From assembly GCF_000519305.1 (NCBI RefSeq), contig NZ_JAFG01000003.1:186181-250180 (forward strand): a stretch of DNA of 64,000 nucleotides, written 5' to 3'. Shown here one piece after another: positions 26,868 to 36,262 of this stretch; position 1 is the first letter of the stretch, and each line of letters begins with the position of its first letter. The notes beneath the pieces were generated by a model, which did no database searches, was not told the origin of the DNA, and saw only the letters and a list, made by a program, of their open reading frames with translations. The position numbers and the translations under genes were made by a program. Origin of the DNA: Mesorhizobium ciceri WSM4083. Its GTDB lineage: Bacteria > Pseudomonadota > Alphaproteobacteria > Rhizobiales > Rhizobiaceae.

Positions 26868-27173
26868 TCAGTTTATAGCACCCAGCCGCTCGGTTGCGAG
26901 GCTGACGCACTGGTCGCAAATCAATGAGATCTTTTCAGCCATAAACCGCCTCTTTCCATCATTCTGGAAATCACATACCGAGCACACGCAGGTCATTGAA
27001 CTTGCTTCTGATATCCCAATCAGGTGAAGTCCGCCCTTGAATGCAGGGGCAATGCATTGCTCGCACGTGTATCTAGGAAGACCAGCAACGAATTTCCTGG
27101 CGTGGTCATATTTCGCGCCGCAGAAGTCACATGAAATTGCCCGAGGTCGGCTCCAGGGTGGCGGGGACATCAT
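26868..27173 (-). CDS. small protein with two ClpX-type C4 zinc fingers
   Basis: A 101-aa protein made almost only of two zinc-finger modules. Each has C-x2-C-x18-C-x2-C spacing, exactly that of the ClpX zinc-binding domain (~residues 15-40 and ~63-88). The inner sequences also match: CDFCGAKYDHARKFVAG and CSVCDFQNDGKRRFMAE resemble the CSFCGKSQHEVRKLIAG stretch of ClpX. No AAA+ domain follows. The start has GAGGAG 5 nt upstream. Local GC is lower than in the neighbours (~52% in a sample line). Function unknown; binding to ClpX, to ClpX adaptors or to client proteins is a reasonable guess only. Confidence 0.75.
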   Translation of the reverse strand: MMSPPPWSRPRAISCDFCGAKYDHARKFVAGLPRYTCEQCIAPAFKGGLHLIGISEASSMTCVCSVCDFQNDGKRRFMAEKISLICDQCVSLATERLGAIN

Positions 27174-27252
27174 CAGGTCTCCTCAAGCATGTCGTAAAGA
27201 GCAAGCTTCTGTCTTTAATTCAGTGGAGCCTATCGGGGAGCAATCGTCCAGC

Positions 27253-27771
27253 CTATTGCGGCTTGCCTTTGCTCCACACCACGTTCTGGCCGTAGAGCGG
27301 CACGGTGGTGACCGACATTTTGGCCGAGCCGTTCTGCACCTGGCGCGAATGCGACAGATAGATCAGCGTCTCGTTGGCCTTGTCGTAGATGCGGTTCACC
27401 ACCTGCTTTTTCCAGATCAGGCTGATGCCTTGCTTGAACACTTCCTCGCCGCCCTCGCTCATGTCGATGTCGCCGATCGTGATCGGGCCGGTCTGGCGGC
27501 AGGAGATCGACGAATCGGACGGATCCTCGAACCAGTTGCCCTTGTGCAGGCGATCGATGATACCGCGATCGAAATAGGAGACGTGGCAGGTCACGCCTTC
27601 CACTTTCGGATCCTTGATCGCCTCGACGATGATGTCGTTGCCGAGCCAATCGACGCCGACCTTGCCGACTTCCTCGGCCACGGCCGCCCCAGCGCCAAGG
27701 ACAAGGCAGGCGGCCAAGGCGCCGCCGATCAGTTTTCGCCCAATCAATCCGTGCCCAATCAGTCGTGGCAA
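27253..27771 (-). CDS. creA: CreA family secreted protein
   Basis: A 172-aa protein of the CreA family (PF05981), periplasmic and of unknown biochemical role. A signal peptide ends near AAVAEEVG. The conserved core includes NDIIVEAIKDPKVEGVTCHV, FDRGIIDRL, DPSDSSISCRQTGPI and IWKKQVVNRIYDK. I chose the TTG at 27771 because AGGAGG (27777-27782) sits exactly 5 nt upstream; longer versions from 27831 have no ribosome site. It is divergent from the SCO gene. Confidence 0.88.
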   Translation of the reverse strand: MPRLIGHGLIGRKLIGGALAACLVLGAGAAVAEEVGKVGVDWLGNDIIVEAIKDPKVEGVTCHVSYFDRGIIDRLHKGNWFEDPSDSSISCRQTGPITIGDIDMSEGGEEVFKQGISLIWKKQVVNRIYDKANETLIYLSHSRQVQNGSAKMSVTTVPLYGQNVVWSKGKPQ

Positions 27772-27959
27772 AAGAGCCTCCTGCGGTTCGAGTTGCCGGT
27801 CACAGGTGGGGCGAGCAGCCCGGCTTTGCAAGCAGATACATCAACACCGCCGCGGTTGCGGCAACGCGGCACTTTGCCTGCGCGGGGCCGAACCGCTAAG
27901 ACAGTCGCACAGGCGCGGCATTGAGCCGGCGCGGCGATTTCTGCAGACGGACTTTTCTG

Positions 27960-28538
27960 ATGATGCGTTCTATCCTGGTCGGCATTCTCGTCCTGATGGC
28001 GGCCGGCATTGGCTGGCTGACCTTCGACTGGTACCGCGGCCACTATGGCGGCGAGCCTTTTGGCGCCGCCTTTAGCCTGGTCGACCAGAAAGGCGCGCCG
28101 ATCACCGAAGCTGCCTTCAGGGGGCAGCCCAGCGTCGTCTTCTTCGGCTTCACCCATTGTCCCGAGGTCTGCCCGACCACGCTGTTCGAGCTGGCCGGCT
28201 GGCTGAAGACGCTCGGCGACGACGGCAAGAACCTGCATGCCTATTTCGTCTCGGTCGATCCCGAGCGCGACACGCCGGAAGTGATGAACGCCTATGTCAG
28301 CAATTTCTCCGACCGCATCGTCGGCATCACGGGCGCTCCCGACAAGGTCCATGCCATGGCCAAGTCGTTCGGCATCTACTGGAAGAAGGTCGACACCGGC
28401 GACGGCGACTACACAATGGACCACACCGCCTCGGTGCTGCTGCTCAACGCCAAGGGCGACTTCGCCGGCACAATCGCCTACGGCGAAAGCGCCGATACGG
28501 CCATCGCCAAGCTGAAGCGGCTGGCGGCGAAAGGCTGA
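27960..28538 (+). CDS. SCO family copper-binding protein
   Basis: A 192-aa membrane-anchored thioredoxin-fold protein that helps insert copper into cytochrome oxidase. An N-terminal transmembrane helix ([19 protein letters not shown]) is followed by the CxxxC copper motif [11 protein letters not shown]. The distal histidine is in [10 protein letters not shown], and the SVDPERDTP segment is also typical of the family. Two adjacent ATGs (27960, 27963) are possible starts. It precedes prmA by 10 bp, so co-transcription is likely. Confidence 0.92.
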   Translation: MMRSILVGILVLMAAGIGWLTFDWYRGHYGGEPFGAAFSLVDQKGAPITEAAFRGQPSVVFFGFTHCPEVCPTTLFELAGWLKTLGDDGKNLHAYFVSVDPERDTPEVMNAYVSNFSDRIVGITGAPDKVHAMAKSFGIYWKKVDTGDGDYTMDHTASVLLLNAKGDFAGTIAYGESADTAIAKLKRLAAKG

Positions 28539-28548
28539 TTACCATTTC

Positions 28549-29421
28549 ATGACCCAGACGCGCCTTTACTTCACCACCGGAAAGATCGAGTCCGTCAGCA
28601 TTTTCGCGGCACTCGAGGCGGCCTTCGAGGAAGAGGGGCTGCCTATCGCCGTCCTGGAGGTCGACGAGGACAAAGACATCCACGAAGTGTCGCTCTATGC
28701 CGATGGCGACGTCGATGCGGTCGAGACTCGGCTGAAGGACATCCTTGCCGGCCTTTCCCTGTCGAAGCCGATCGAGCGCGAGGCCCTGCCCGACATCGAC
28801 TGGGTAGCGCATTCGCTGGAAGAGCTGAAGCCGGTGCGTGCCGGACGTTTCTTCGTCCACGGCGCCCATGACCGCAGGAAACGCCACAGCGGCGAACTCG
28901 CCATCGAGATCGAGGCCGGCCTTGCCTTCGGCACCGGCCATCACGGCACCACCGCCGGCTGCCTGGAGATGCTGGAAAGAGTGGTGCGGCGCGAACATCC
29001 GCGCAATGCGCTCGATCTCGGCACCGGCAGTGCGGTGCTGGCGATTGCCGTCGCCAAGCTGGCGCATATTCCGGTGCTGGCCACCGACATCGATCCGGTG
29101 GCGGTGCGGGTGGCTGCCGCCAATGCGCGGCTCAACCACGTCAAGGCACTGGTGGAAACGGCAACGGCGCCGGGCTTTCACCACCCGATCTTCGGCAAGC
29201 GCGCGCCCTTCGATCTCATCGTCGCCAACATATTGGCGCGGCCGCTGATGCGGCTGGCGCCGCAAATGGCTGGCCACATCGCGCTCGGCGGCTCGATCGT
29301 GCTGTCAGGCATTCTCGAGCGCCAGCGCGACGCGGTCATCTCGGCCTATGCCGGCCAGAATTTCCGCCATGTGCGCACCTTGCACCGCGAAGGCTGGGTG
29401 ACGATCCATCTGAAGCATTAG
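28549..29421 (+). CDS. prmA: 50S ribosomal protein L11 methyltransferase
   Basis: A 290-aa SAM-dependent methyltransferase that trimethylates ribosomal protein L11. The SAM motif [14 protein letters not shown] with preceding [12 protein letters not shown], and the motif [12 protein letters not shown] are diagnostic. The substrate-recognition N-terminal domain occupies ~1-100. It is 10 bp downstream of the SCO gene and convergent with the autotransporter gene. Confidence 0.95.
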   Translation: MTQTRLYFTTGKIESVSIFAALEAAFEEEGLPIAVLEVDEDKDIHEVSLYADGDVDAVETRLKDILAGLSLSKPIEREALPDIDWVAHSLEELKPVRAGRFFVHGAHDRRKRHSGELAIEIEAGLAFGTGHHGTTAGCLEMLERVVRREHPRNALDLGTGSAVLAIAVAKLAHIPVLATDIDPVAVRVAAANARLNHVKALVETATAPGFHHPIFGKRAPFDLIVANILARPLMRLAPQMAGHIALGGSIVLSGILERQRDAVISAYAGQNFRHVRTLHREGWVTIHLKH

Positions 29422-29464
29422 ACCGGCAAGTCTGTCGGTCACTCGCGAATCGTCCTTCAGCACT

Positions 29465-32400
29465 CTAGAACTTCACGCCGAGGCTAGCCTTGAAGCCGTT
29501 GTCGAAGGCATCCGGTCCGAACTTTCCGGCATAGGACAGACCAAGTGTTGCGTTCTGCGCCAGTTGAACATCGAACCCGGCTTCGACCAGCATCGCATCT
29601 CTGGCGATCGGCACACCGGCGACGGTGAAACTGTCGCCACCCGCGAAGGCGAAGGTCGACAGCGGCGTCACGTCGCCGAAGGCATGGCGCCAGCCGAACA
29701 AGCCGCGCGCGGTGGCTGCCAAGCCGCCAACGGTGAAGTCGGTGGAAGCCCTGATGCCGAGCGTGGTGAAGGTCGCGTCGGTCGTTGAACTGCTGCCTGT
29801 CAACGCCGCATCACCCCCCGTCTCGGCAAAACCATCGGTATGCAAATTGACGTAAGCGAGATTGGCGAAGGGCTCGAAGGCAAACGTCCCGGCATCGGTC
29901 TTGTAGGCCAGTTCGCCGAAAGCCTGCGCGGTGGCGGCGTCGTAGTCGGCTGACAGACTGTCGGCGAAGCCGTCGAAGGCGACGAAGCGCGAGGTCGAGA
30001 TGCTGTGCCATGTGTAGGCGGCACCTGTACGCAAGGCGATCGCCCCCCAGTTGGTTCCGCCATAGAGGCCGAGATGATAATTGTCGCTGTCGCCCGAGGA
30101 ATGGCGATCGTCGGCATCAAAGCTGGTGCGGCTGTAGCCGCCTACCACGCCGATCCGCCAGTCACCCGCCATACCGTCGGCGGCCATCAACAGGCCGGCA
30201 GTGGAACGATCGAGGGCCGCGGCATTGCCGTCGCTGTCGGCACCGCCCCAGGAGCCAAAACCCTGCGCCCAGACGGCGAAGCGATCCGTGTCGGCGGCGA
30301 CGGGCTGAACACCGTCCTCGCCATAGGCCATGACCGGCAGCGAGGCGGTCTTGCCGCTGTCGCCGAAGGCGGCACGCAGGCGCGCCGTCACCGCGTCCTG
30401 CAGGAAGTGGCTGTCCTGCACCAGCATGCCCTTGGCCGAGGCATGGATTTCGCCCGAAAGCTGGTCGAAAGCAGCCTGCGCGGCGACATCGCTCGGTAAG
30501 GCAAGCACAGCGCTGACCAAGGCGCTGCTGGCCGCGCTGTCCAGCCCCTCGCCGGTGGCGATCTGGTTCGGCGTCAGGCCGGCCGAGCCGAAGGTCTTCG
30601 TCTGGGTGACGTCGACATAGGCATGTGTCGTATCGGATCTGGTGCTCAGGCTGGCGAAGGCGGAGACCTGCGGATCACCCACCAGGGTGAACGTTCCGCT
30701 GACACTGGCGGCTTGAAGCACGACGTAGCTGGTTCCCGCCACCAGGCTGCCCAGCCCAATATTGGTCACCGTCAGCCCGGCGCCTGAATTTATGCTTGCC
30801 GTGCCCACGGCAATGATCCGATCGGTAGCGCCAGCGGCGTTCAGTTCCACTGCATAGGTCGAACCGGATGCGAAGCTGGCGTCGCCATAGACCGAGAGCA
30901 TGCCGATCCCGCCCTTGCCCGGCGCGACAGTGCCGGAAACAGCGAGCGGGCCAACCGCGCCGGCGCCGGCGAGCGTGGCGCCGCTGTTGACTGTAACGGC
31001 CGAACCGATGAGAGAACCGGAGACCAGCAAGGTGCCGGCCTTCACCTCGGTCCCGCCCGACAAGGAATTCGAACCCGACACCTCGAAAATTCCTGTCCCG
31101 TCCTTGATCAGGCCGTTACTGCCGGTGATGACGCCTGAAAATACCGTCGAGCCGTTGTTGCCGCCGGTCGTCAGCTTGCCTGTCCCGGTGTTAACCGCCC
31201 CCGCGCCGGCAAGCGAGCCGATCGCCTGGTCGAGATTGTTGAGATCAAGAGTCGCACCGCTTTCGATCGTATAGGCGCTGTTCGCGCTGAAGATGTTGGC
31301 GGTAAGGCCCGCCTTCAGCGTGCCCTGGGCGACGTCGGTGGCCGTAGTGTAGTTGTTGTTGCCAGCGAAACCGTCCACCGTCAGCGTACCGGCTCCTGTC
31401 TTGGTGAACGTCCCGCTCGGCGTATCGTTGTCACCCATGCTGGCGGTTGTGCTGACGTCGAAACCGTTAGTGTCGATGATGCCGCCCGCAGCGCCAAAAA
31501 GGATCGAGACGTTCGGAAGATTGAGGTTTGCGCCCGCCTGCAACGTGCCGCCATCCAGTGTGATCGGACCCGAGCCCAGCGCATGATCGTCAGTGACCCG
31601 GATCGTTCCCTCCTCGATCATAGCCCCGGAGCTGAAACTGTTGCTGTTGGTCAAAACAAGCGTGCCGGCGCCAGTCTTGACGATCGCGGTTGGATCGCTG
31701 AATTCTGAAATCTGACCGGCATAGGTTCCGGTTGCCCCCGAGCCGACATTCAGATTCATGCCGGCATACATGGTCAGGTCGTTGTTGATCGTGATGCCGT
31801 TCTGGATGTCAATGGTCGTGCCGCCGTTGGTGTATACAGCCCCCGTCCCAAGAGCCGCATTGTTGCCCAGGCTGAGCGTGCCGCCATAGAGATTGGTACC
31901 GCCGGTGTAGGCGTTTGCGCCATTCAAGGTAAGCAAGCCGTCACCGCTCTTGGTGAGGCTTGCGCCTGAGATCACTCCATCGGCCGTAAAATGAGCACCG
32001 GAATCGACCGTGACGACGGTGTCGGAGACGAGATTGAAACTGGCGCTGGCGTCCAGGTCGGGAATGAAATTGTTCGTCTGCACGTTGATCGAGGCCTGCC
32101 CGGAGGCCTGGAAATCCAAAACGCCGCTTGAAAACCGGTAACCGCCGGAGGTGCTCGTGGCACTCAAGTTCAGCGTGCCGACCGTATAGGGTCCGCCAGT
32201 CAGGAAAACGGTATAGCCGAGCCCCTGGTCCGGCGCATCATGGTTGAAGTTCGCGACCGCATCGACGCCGTTGGGAACTGTTGCGGGAGTCCAGTTCGCA
32301 GCCGTACCCCAACCGCCGCTGTTGTGAGCGAAATCCTCGGCCGAGGCGACACCGGAGATGATCGGCGTTACAGCGGTCGCAATCAGCCCGGCTATCAGCA

Positions 32401-32497
32401 CAGCCGGAAGCGACGTGGACAACAGAAGCGAGCCCGCAAGCCGCGCATTCATCTCGCCATCGCCTTTGGCACGCGCTGCGGAAACAGAATGTCTCAT
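29465..32497 (-). CDS. autotransporter with beta-barrel domain (type V secretion)
   Basis: A 1010-aa surface or secreted protein. The start has a signal-peptide-like segment (SLLLSTSLPAVLIAGLIATA). The passenger (~50-720) is a beta-solenoid with at least four passenger-associated repeats (e.g. LTKSGDGLLTLNGANAYTGG, IVKTGAGTLVLTNSNSF, FTKTGAGTLTVDGF). The last ~270 residues form the outer-membrane barrel and end in an aromatic residue (ASLGVKF), as is usual for such barrels. The ATG at 32497 is preceded by a GGGGGG run; a second ATG at 32452 would also keep the signal. Possible role: adhesion or surface interaction. Confidence 0.9.
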   Translation of the reverse strand: MRHSVSAARAKGDGEMNARLAGSLLLSTSLPAVLIAGLIATAVTPIISGVASAEDFAHNSGGWGTAANWTPATVPNGVDAVANFNHDAPDQGLGYTVFLTGGPYTVGTLNLSATSTSGGYRFSSGVLDFQASGQASINVQTNNFIPDLDASASFNLVSDTVVTVDSGAHFTADGVISGASLTKSGDGLLTLNGANAYTGGTNLYGGTLSLGNNAALGTGAVYTNGGTTIDIQNGITINNDLTMYAGMNLNVGSGATGTYAGQISEFSDPTAIVKTGAGTLVLTNSNSFSSGAMIEEGTIRVTDDHALGSGPITLDGGTLQAGANLNLPNVSILFGAAGGIIDTNGFDVSTTASMGDNDTPSGTFTKTGAGTLTVDGFAGNNNYTTATDVAQGTLKAGLTANIFSANSAYTIESGATLDLNNLDQAIGSLAGAGAVNTGTGKLTTGGNNGSTVFSGVITGSNGLIKDGTGIFEVSGSNSLSGGTEVKAGTLLVSGSLIGSAVTVNSGATLAGAGAVGPLAVSGTVAPGKGGIGMLSVYGDASFASGSTYAVELNAAGATDRIIAVGTASINSGAGLTVTNIGLGSLVAGTSYVVLQAASVSGTFTLVGDPQVSAFASLSTRSDTTHAYVDVTQTKTFGSAGLTPNQIATGEGLDSAASSALVSAVLALPSDVAAQAAFDQLSGEIHASAKGMLVQDSHFLQDAVTARLRAAFGDSGKTASLPVMAYGEDGVQPVAADTDRFAVWAQGFGSWGGADSDGNAAALDRSTAGLLMAADGMAGDWRIGVVGGYSRTSFDADDRHSSGDSDNYHLGLYGGTNWGAIALRTGAAYTWHSISTSRFVAFDGFADSLSADYDAATAQAFGELAYKTDAGTFAFEPFANLAYVNLHTDGFAETGGDAALTGSSSTTDATFTTLGIRASTDFTVGGLAATARGLFGWRHAFGDVTPLSTFAFAGGDSFTVAGVPIARDAMLVEAGFDVQLAQNATLGLSYAGKFGPDAFDNGFKASLGVKF

Positions 32498-33136
32498 CCA
32501 AAATCCCCCCGACCAACCATCCAGTGGCTGAATCGACCCATTAAGCCCGTGGCGACGCTACGAAACCCGCTGCCGAGAGACAAGCGAATGTAAGCCGTAA
32601 AGATTACGAACCAAGCAACACGCAGCCCAGACAAGAAATCAGAGCAGATCCGTTGCGAATTTGCATCAATCAATAGTTGGCCGCACCAGGCCGGACTGCG
32701 AACAAGCGCGGTTTTTGCCGACTGACTGGCTCAGGATATAGTCCTCATTTTCAACATCGACCCTGCAAGCGGCGCATGGCCAGCATCATGGCTTTCAACA
32801 GCGTGCCGAAATTGGTTCCCCCGGGCACCCCTGACCGCAGGCCCCCCTATGGTCAAGACAAGAAACCCGAGATAACTTGCCGTACGAAGTGACGCACGCT
32901 CAAAAAGCAGGCGTTGCTGACTTTTTCTGGTTACAATTCCCGTGTGCTGGCGGGCAGCGCAGCAAAGCCGCGTCGTGTCGGGGATGAACAACGACAACCC
33001 AGCCTTCGTACTGCGGCTGGACCAGCCCCATTTGGTTGTCAGTCAAGCGATGCTGTAGCAGGTTGCGCCCAGCCGGAAATCGATTCCGATTTCGGCGACC
33101 GTACGCTACGGTTGCGCTGACTGCAGGAGGCCCACA
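32498..33136. other. 639-bp intergenic region with two leader hairpins
   Basis: No convincing gene is seen between the divergent autotransporter and pepP genes. A 267-nt open frame at 32731-32997 (minus) has no recognisable features. Just upstream of pepP, two hairpins stand back to back: 33072-33096 (GCCGGAAATCG against CGATTTCGGC) and 33098-33112 (ACCGTA, CGC, TACGGT). They end 11 nt before the AGGAGG of pepP and would be in its mRNA leader. Confidence 0.6.
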
Positions 33137-34981
33137 ATGTTCCAGACCTTCGATTCCGCCGGCGACCCGGCCGTCGGCAAACCGCGCGTGGCGCTGCTGC
33201 GCCAATGGCTTGAAGCCAACGGGCTGGACGGCTTCATCGTGCCGCGTGCCGACGAGCATCAGGGGGAATATGTCGCCGACCGTTCGGCGCGGTTGAAATG
33301 GCTTACCGGTTTCAGCGGCTCGGCCGGCGTCGCCATCGTCCTGCGCGACCGCGCCTTCGTCTTTGTCGACGGTCGCTACACCCTGCAGGTGCGCAGCGAG
33401 GTCGACCTGGACGTCTTTTCGATCGAAAGCCTGGTCGACAATCCGCCGGCTGTCTGGCTGAAAGACAATCTTGGCAAGGGCGCACGGCTCGGCTTCGATC
33501 CATGGCTGCACACGATCAGCGAGGTCAAGGCGCTGCAGGCCTCGGCCGACAAATCAGGTGCGGTGCTGGTGCCGCTCGGCAAGAACCCGATCGACATCAT
33601 CTGGAAGGATCAGCCCGACGCGCCGGTGGCATCAGTCGAGCTCCACCCGATCGGCTTTGCCGGCGAACTTGCCAAGGACAAGCTGGCGCGGCTGGCGGCG
33701 GCGATCGCCAAGGACGGCGCCACTCATGCGGTGCTGACCGACCCCTCCTCCATCGCCTGGGCCTTCAACATCCGTGGCGGCGACGTGCCGCACACGCCGC
33801 TGGCGCTCGGCTTCGCCATCCTCGCCGCCGATGGGTCGCACCAGCTTTTCATGGATAAGCGCAAATTCTCGCGCCAGGTCGCCGCCTACCTCACCCAGCT
33901 CGCCGAGCCGCATGAGCCCGGCGAATTCGAGGCAGCGACCATGGCCCTCGCCAAAGGCGGCGCTAAAATCGCGCTCGACCCGGTGCTGGCGGCCGACAGG
34001 CTGCGCATGCTGGTCGAGGCCAATGGCGGCGCCGTCATTGCAGCGGCAGACCCCGCCCGCATCCCGCGCGCCACCAAGAACCAGGCCGAGATCAATGGCT
34101 CGCGTGCCGCGCATCGGCGTGACGGTGCGGCCGTGGCGAAGCTTCTGTGCTGGCTGGAGCGGCAAAAACCCGGCTCGCTCGACGAGATCGCTGTCGTCAC
34201 CAGGCTGGAGGAACAGCGCCGGCGGACCGGCGAGGAAACCCAGATGCCGCTGCGCGACGTCTCCTTCGACACCATTTCGGGCGCCGGCCCGAACGGCGCC
34301 ATCATGCATTATCGCGTGTCGCGCGCCACCAGCCGCAAGCTGCAGGCCGGCGAACTGTTCCTGCTCGATTCCGGCGCGCAGTATCAGGACGGCACCACCG
34401 ACATCACGCGCACCGTGCCGATCGGCCAGCCGACGCAGGAGATGCGCGAACGCTTCACCCTGGTGCTGAAAGGCATGATCGGCATTTCCACCTTGCGCTT
34501 CCCCCCCGGCACCCGCGGCTCCGAGATCGATGCCGTCGCGCGCATGGCGCTGTGGAAGCACGGTTGCGACTTCGCCCATGGCACAGGCCATGGCGTCGGC
34601 TCGTATCTGGCCGTGCATGAAGGGCCGCAGCGTATCGCCCGCACCGGCACCGAAAAGCTGCTCGAGGGCATGATGCTGTCCAACGAGCCGGGCTACTACA
34701 AGGAAGGCGCCTACGGCATCCGCATCGAGAACCTGATCCTGGTGACGCCGGCGCAAGAGATCGAGGGCGGCGACATCGCCATGCACGGCTTCGAGACGCT
34801 GACGCTGGCGCCGATCGACACAAGACTGGTGCAGTCGGACCTTCTGACGCGCGACGAGTTGCATTGGCTCGACGCATACCACGCGCGCGTGCTGGCCGAG
34901 ATCGGCCCGATGCTCGACGGCGAAACGCTGGCCTGGCTGGAAAAGGCCACCGCGCCGCTGCCGCACGACGCCAAGATTTGA
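33137..34981 (+). CDS. aminopeptidase P family protein (three-domain Xaa-Pro aminopeptidase)
   Basis: A 614-aa M24 metallopeptidase that removes N-terminal residues preceding proline. Two creatinase-like N-terminal domains (~1-150, ~160-310) precede a pita-bread catalytic domain. The dinuclear metal ligands are visible in order: the Asp of FLLDSGAQY, the Asp of DGTTDITRT, the His of HGTGHGVGS, and the Glu of MLSNEPGYY. The final ~60 residues form the C-terminal extension seen in eukaryotic-type cytosolic APP1 homologues. ATG 33137 has AGGAGG 6 nt upstream. Confidence 0.92.
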   Translation: MFQTFDSAGDPAVGKPRVALLRQWLEANGLDGFIVPRADEHQGEYVADRSARLKWLTGFSGSAGVAIVLRDRAFVFVDGRYTLQVRSEVDLDVFSIESLVDNPPAVWLKDNLGKGARLGFDPWLHTISEVKALQASADKSGAVLVPLGKNPIDIIWKDQPDAPVASVELHPIGFAGELAKDKLARLAAAIAKDGATHAVLTDPSSIAWAFNIRGGDVPHTPLALGFAILAADGSHQLFMDKRKFSRQVAAYLTQLAEPHEPGEFEAATMALAKGGAKIALDPVLAADRLRMLVEANGGAVIAAADPARIPRATKNQAEINGSRAAHRRDGAAVAKLLCWLERQKPGSLDEIAVVTRLEEQRRRTGEETQMPLRDVSFDTISGAGPNGAIMHYRVSRATSRKLQAGELFLLDSGAQYQDGTTDITRTVPIGQPTQEMRERFTLVLKGMIGISTLRFPPGTRGSEIDAVARMALWKHGCDFAHGTGHGVGSYLAVHEGPQRIARTGTEKLLEGMMLSNEPGYYKEGAYGIRIENLILVTPAQEIEGGDIAMHGFETLTLAPIDTRLVQSDLLTRDELHWLDAYHARVLAEIGPMLDGETLAWLEKATAPLPHDAKI

Positions 34982-34992
34982 GGTGAGCTTTC

Positions 34993-35048
34993 TTTCTCCC
35001 CGTTCACGGGGAGAAATGCCCGGCAGGGCAATGAGGGGCAGCGCCTCC
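34993..35048. repeat. diverged half-copy of the uvrD palindromic element; possible terminator
   Basis: TTTCTCCCCG (34993-35002), loop TTCA and CGGGGAGAAA (35007-35016) form a perfect 10-bp hairpin. The sequence then continues ATGCCCGGCAGGGCAATGAG and ends GGGGCAGCGCC. It aligns to the left arm of the element inside uvrD (ATGTCCGGCAGGACAGAG, then GGGGGGCGCC). It lies between the convergent pepP and azlD genes, where the hairpin may also terminate transcription. Confidence 0.7.
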
Positions 35049-35075
35049 GTTCGAGGTAATTGCTGCGGCAGAGCC

Positions 35076-35372
35076 TTATCCGACGAACTGCCGCGCCAAA
35101 ATCAGAACCGCAGCCCCCGCCAGAAACATCGCCATCAGCCCGCCGCGAAGCGAAACCACCGCAGTGACCACCAGTGCGGCCCATTCCGCCGCGCCGGCGT
35201 TCAACAGCTCGGGCGCCACCAGCGTCGTCAGCACTGCCGCCGGCACGGCGTTGAGACCGGCCTCGACGCGCGGATGGATGGTGTCGAAGCGGGAGATGAC
35301 CAGATGCCCGCCGATGCGGGTGAGATAGGTGGCGATCGCGCCGGCGATGATGATCCAGAAGGTCGTGCTCAT
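35076..35372 (-). CDS. azlD: AzlD family branched-chain amino acid exporter subunit
   Basis: A 98-aa membrane protein with about four hydrophobic segments, the small partner of AzlC in a LIV-E-type amino acid exporter. The family start WIIIAGAIATYLTRIGG is clear, and RFDTIHPRVEAGLNAVPAAV is the conserved loop. Its ATG overlaps the azlC stop (ATGA at 35369-35372), so the two are translationally coupled. Confidence 0.9.
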   Translation of the reverse strand: MSTTFWIIIAGAIATYLTRIGGHLVISRFDTIHPRVEAGLNAVPAAVLTTLVAPELLNAGAAEWAALVVTAVVSLRGGLMAMFLAGAAVLILARQFVG

Positions 35373-36097
35373 GGCCGTGCCTTTACGCCGCTGTGATGGG
35401 GAGGCAGGATGACCGCCAGCAGCACACCAGCGACAGCGCCAATCGAGACATGCCAGGGCGAGCCCACGGTCTTATAGGCGATGATCGATGCGGCAGCGCT
35501 GGCAATGACCACCGGCAGCCACAGCGGCCGCTTGCGGAAGCCCAGCACGAGACCGAGGAAATAGATCGGCAGCAGGAAATCGATGCCCAGCGCATGCGTG
35601 TCGGGGATCAGCTTGCCGAACAGCGCGCCAAGCGCGCTTTCGACGATCCAGAACAGATAGACCGGCAGACCGAGCCCCAGATACCAGGCAAAGCCGACCG
35701 TCTGGCCGGATTGCGCCCTCGCCTCGGCCACCGCGAATTGCGGGTCGGTGAGAATGAAATAACCGAGTGCTTGGCTGATGACGGGCCAGTGCGCGATGCG
35801 CCGGCCGATGCCGGCGGAATAGAGCACGTGGCGGAAATTGACGGCGAAGATCGACAGCACGATCAGCCACGGCGCCACATGCTGGCCGAACAGTTGGATG
35901 CCGACCATCTGGCTGGCGCCGCCATAGACCAGCGCGCTCATCAGGAAGGCTTCCAGGACCGAGAAACCATTGTCGACGGCGAGCGCGCCGAACAGCACCG
36001 CAAACGGCGCCGACGCCACCACGACAGGCATCGACAACCGCACGCCCTGCCAGAAATCGCTTCTGTCGCCGCTCTCGGAAATTGCGTCCGTCGCCAT
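35369..36097 (-). CDS. azlC: AzlC family branched-chain amino acid exporter subunit
   Basis: A 242-aa membrane protein that, with AzlD, exports branched-chain and possibly other amino acids. Conserved segments include GVRLSMPVVVASAPFAVLFG, SALVYGGASQMVGIQLF and VNFRHVLYSAGIG. I chose ATG 36097 because AGGAG sits 6 nt upstream. The longer frame to 36220 runs through a RIME-like palindrome and lacks hydrophobic character. It precedes and overlaps azlD. Confidence 0.9.
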   Translation of the reverse strand: MATDAISESGDRSDFWQGVRLSMPVVVASAPFAVLFGALAVDNGFSVLEAFLMSALVYGGASQMVGIQLFGQHVAPWLIVLSIFAVNFRHVLYSAGIGRRIAHWPVISQALGYFILTDPQFAVAEARAQSGQTVGFAWYLGLGLPVYLFWIVESALGALFGKLIPDTHALGIDFLLPIYFLGLVLGFRKRPLWLPVVIASAAASIIAYKTVGSPWHVSIGAVAGVLLAVILPPHHSGVKARP

Positions 36098-36110
36098 CAA
36101 CCACTCCTGA

Positions 36111-36152
36111 TGCATGTCGCCCAAAAGTGCGTAGCGGGGACAACGACATGCA
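36111..36152. repeat. RIME-like palindromic repeat
   Basis: TGCATGTCG (36111-36119) and CGACATGCA (36144-36152) are perfect inverted arms around CCCAAAAGTGCGTAGCGGGG. This matches the form of the Rhizobium-specific intergenic mosaic elements. It ends right beside the azlC ribosome-binding site, so it is in the azlC leader. Confidence 0.75.
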
Positions 36153-36262
36153 CAACAACAAGGGAAGCGCGGTATGTAGGTGGCGCGCCTCGCCGTGTCA
36201 CACGAATTCGCTTGAGCCAAACGATCAGCGGAAATGATCGCTGGATCGACTGAGTTACGCGC

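Noticed and set aside
29422..29464. Hairpin GACCG/CGGTC between prmA and the autotransporter
   Set aside because: The 5-bp stem without a T-run is too weak to call a terminator.
32731..32997. 88-codon minus-strand frame in the large intergenic gap
   Set aside because: No good ribosome site, no recognisable motif, and composition does not look coding; left as intergenic.
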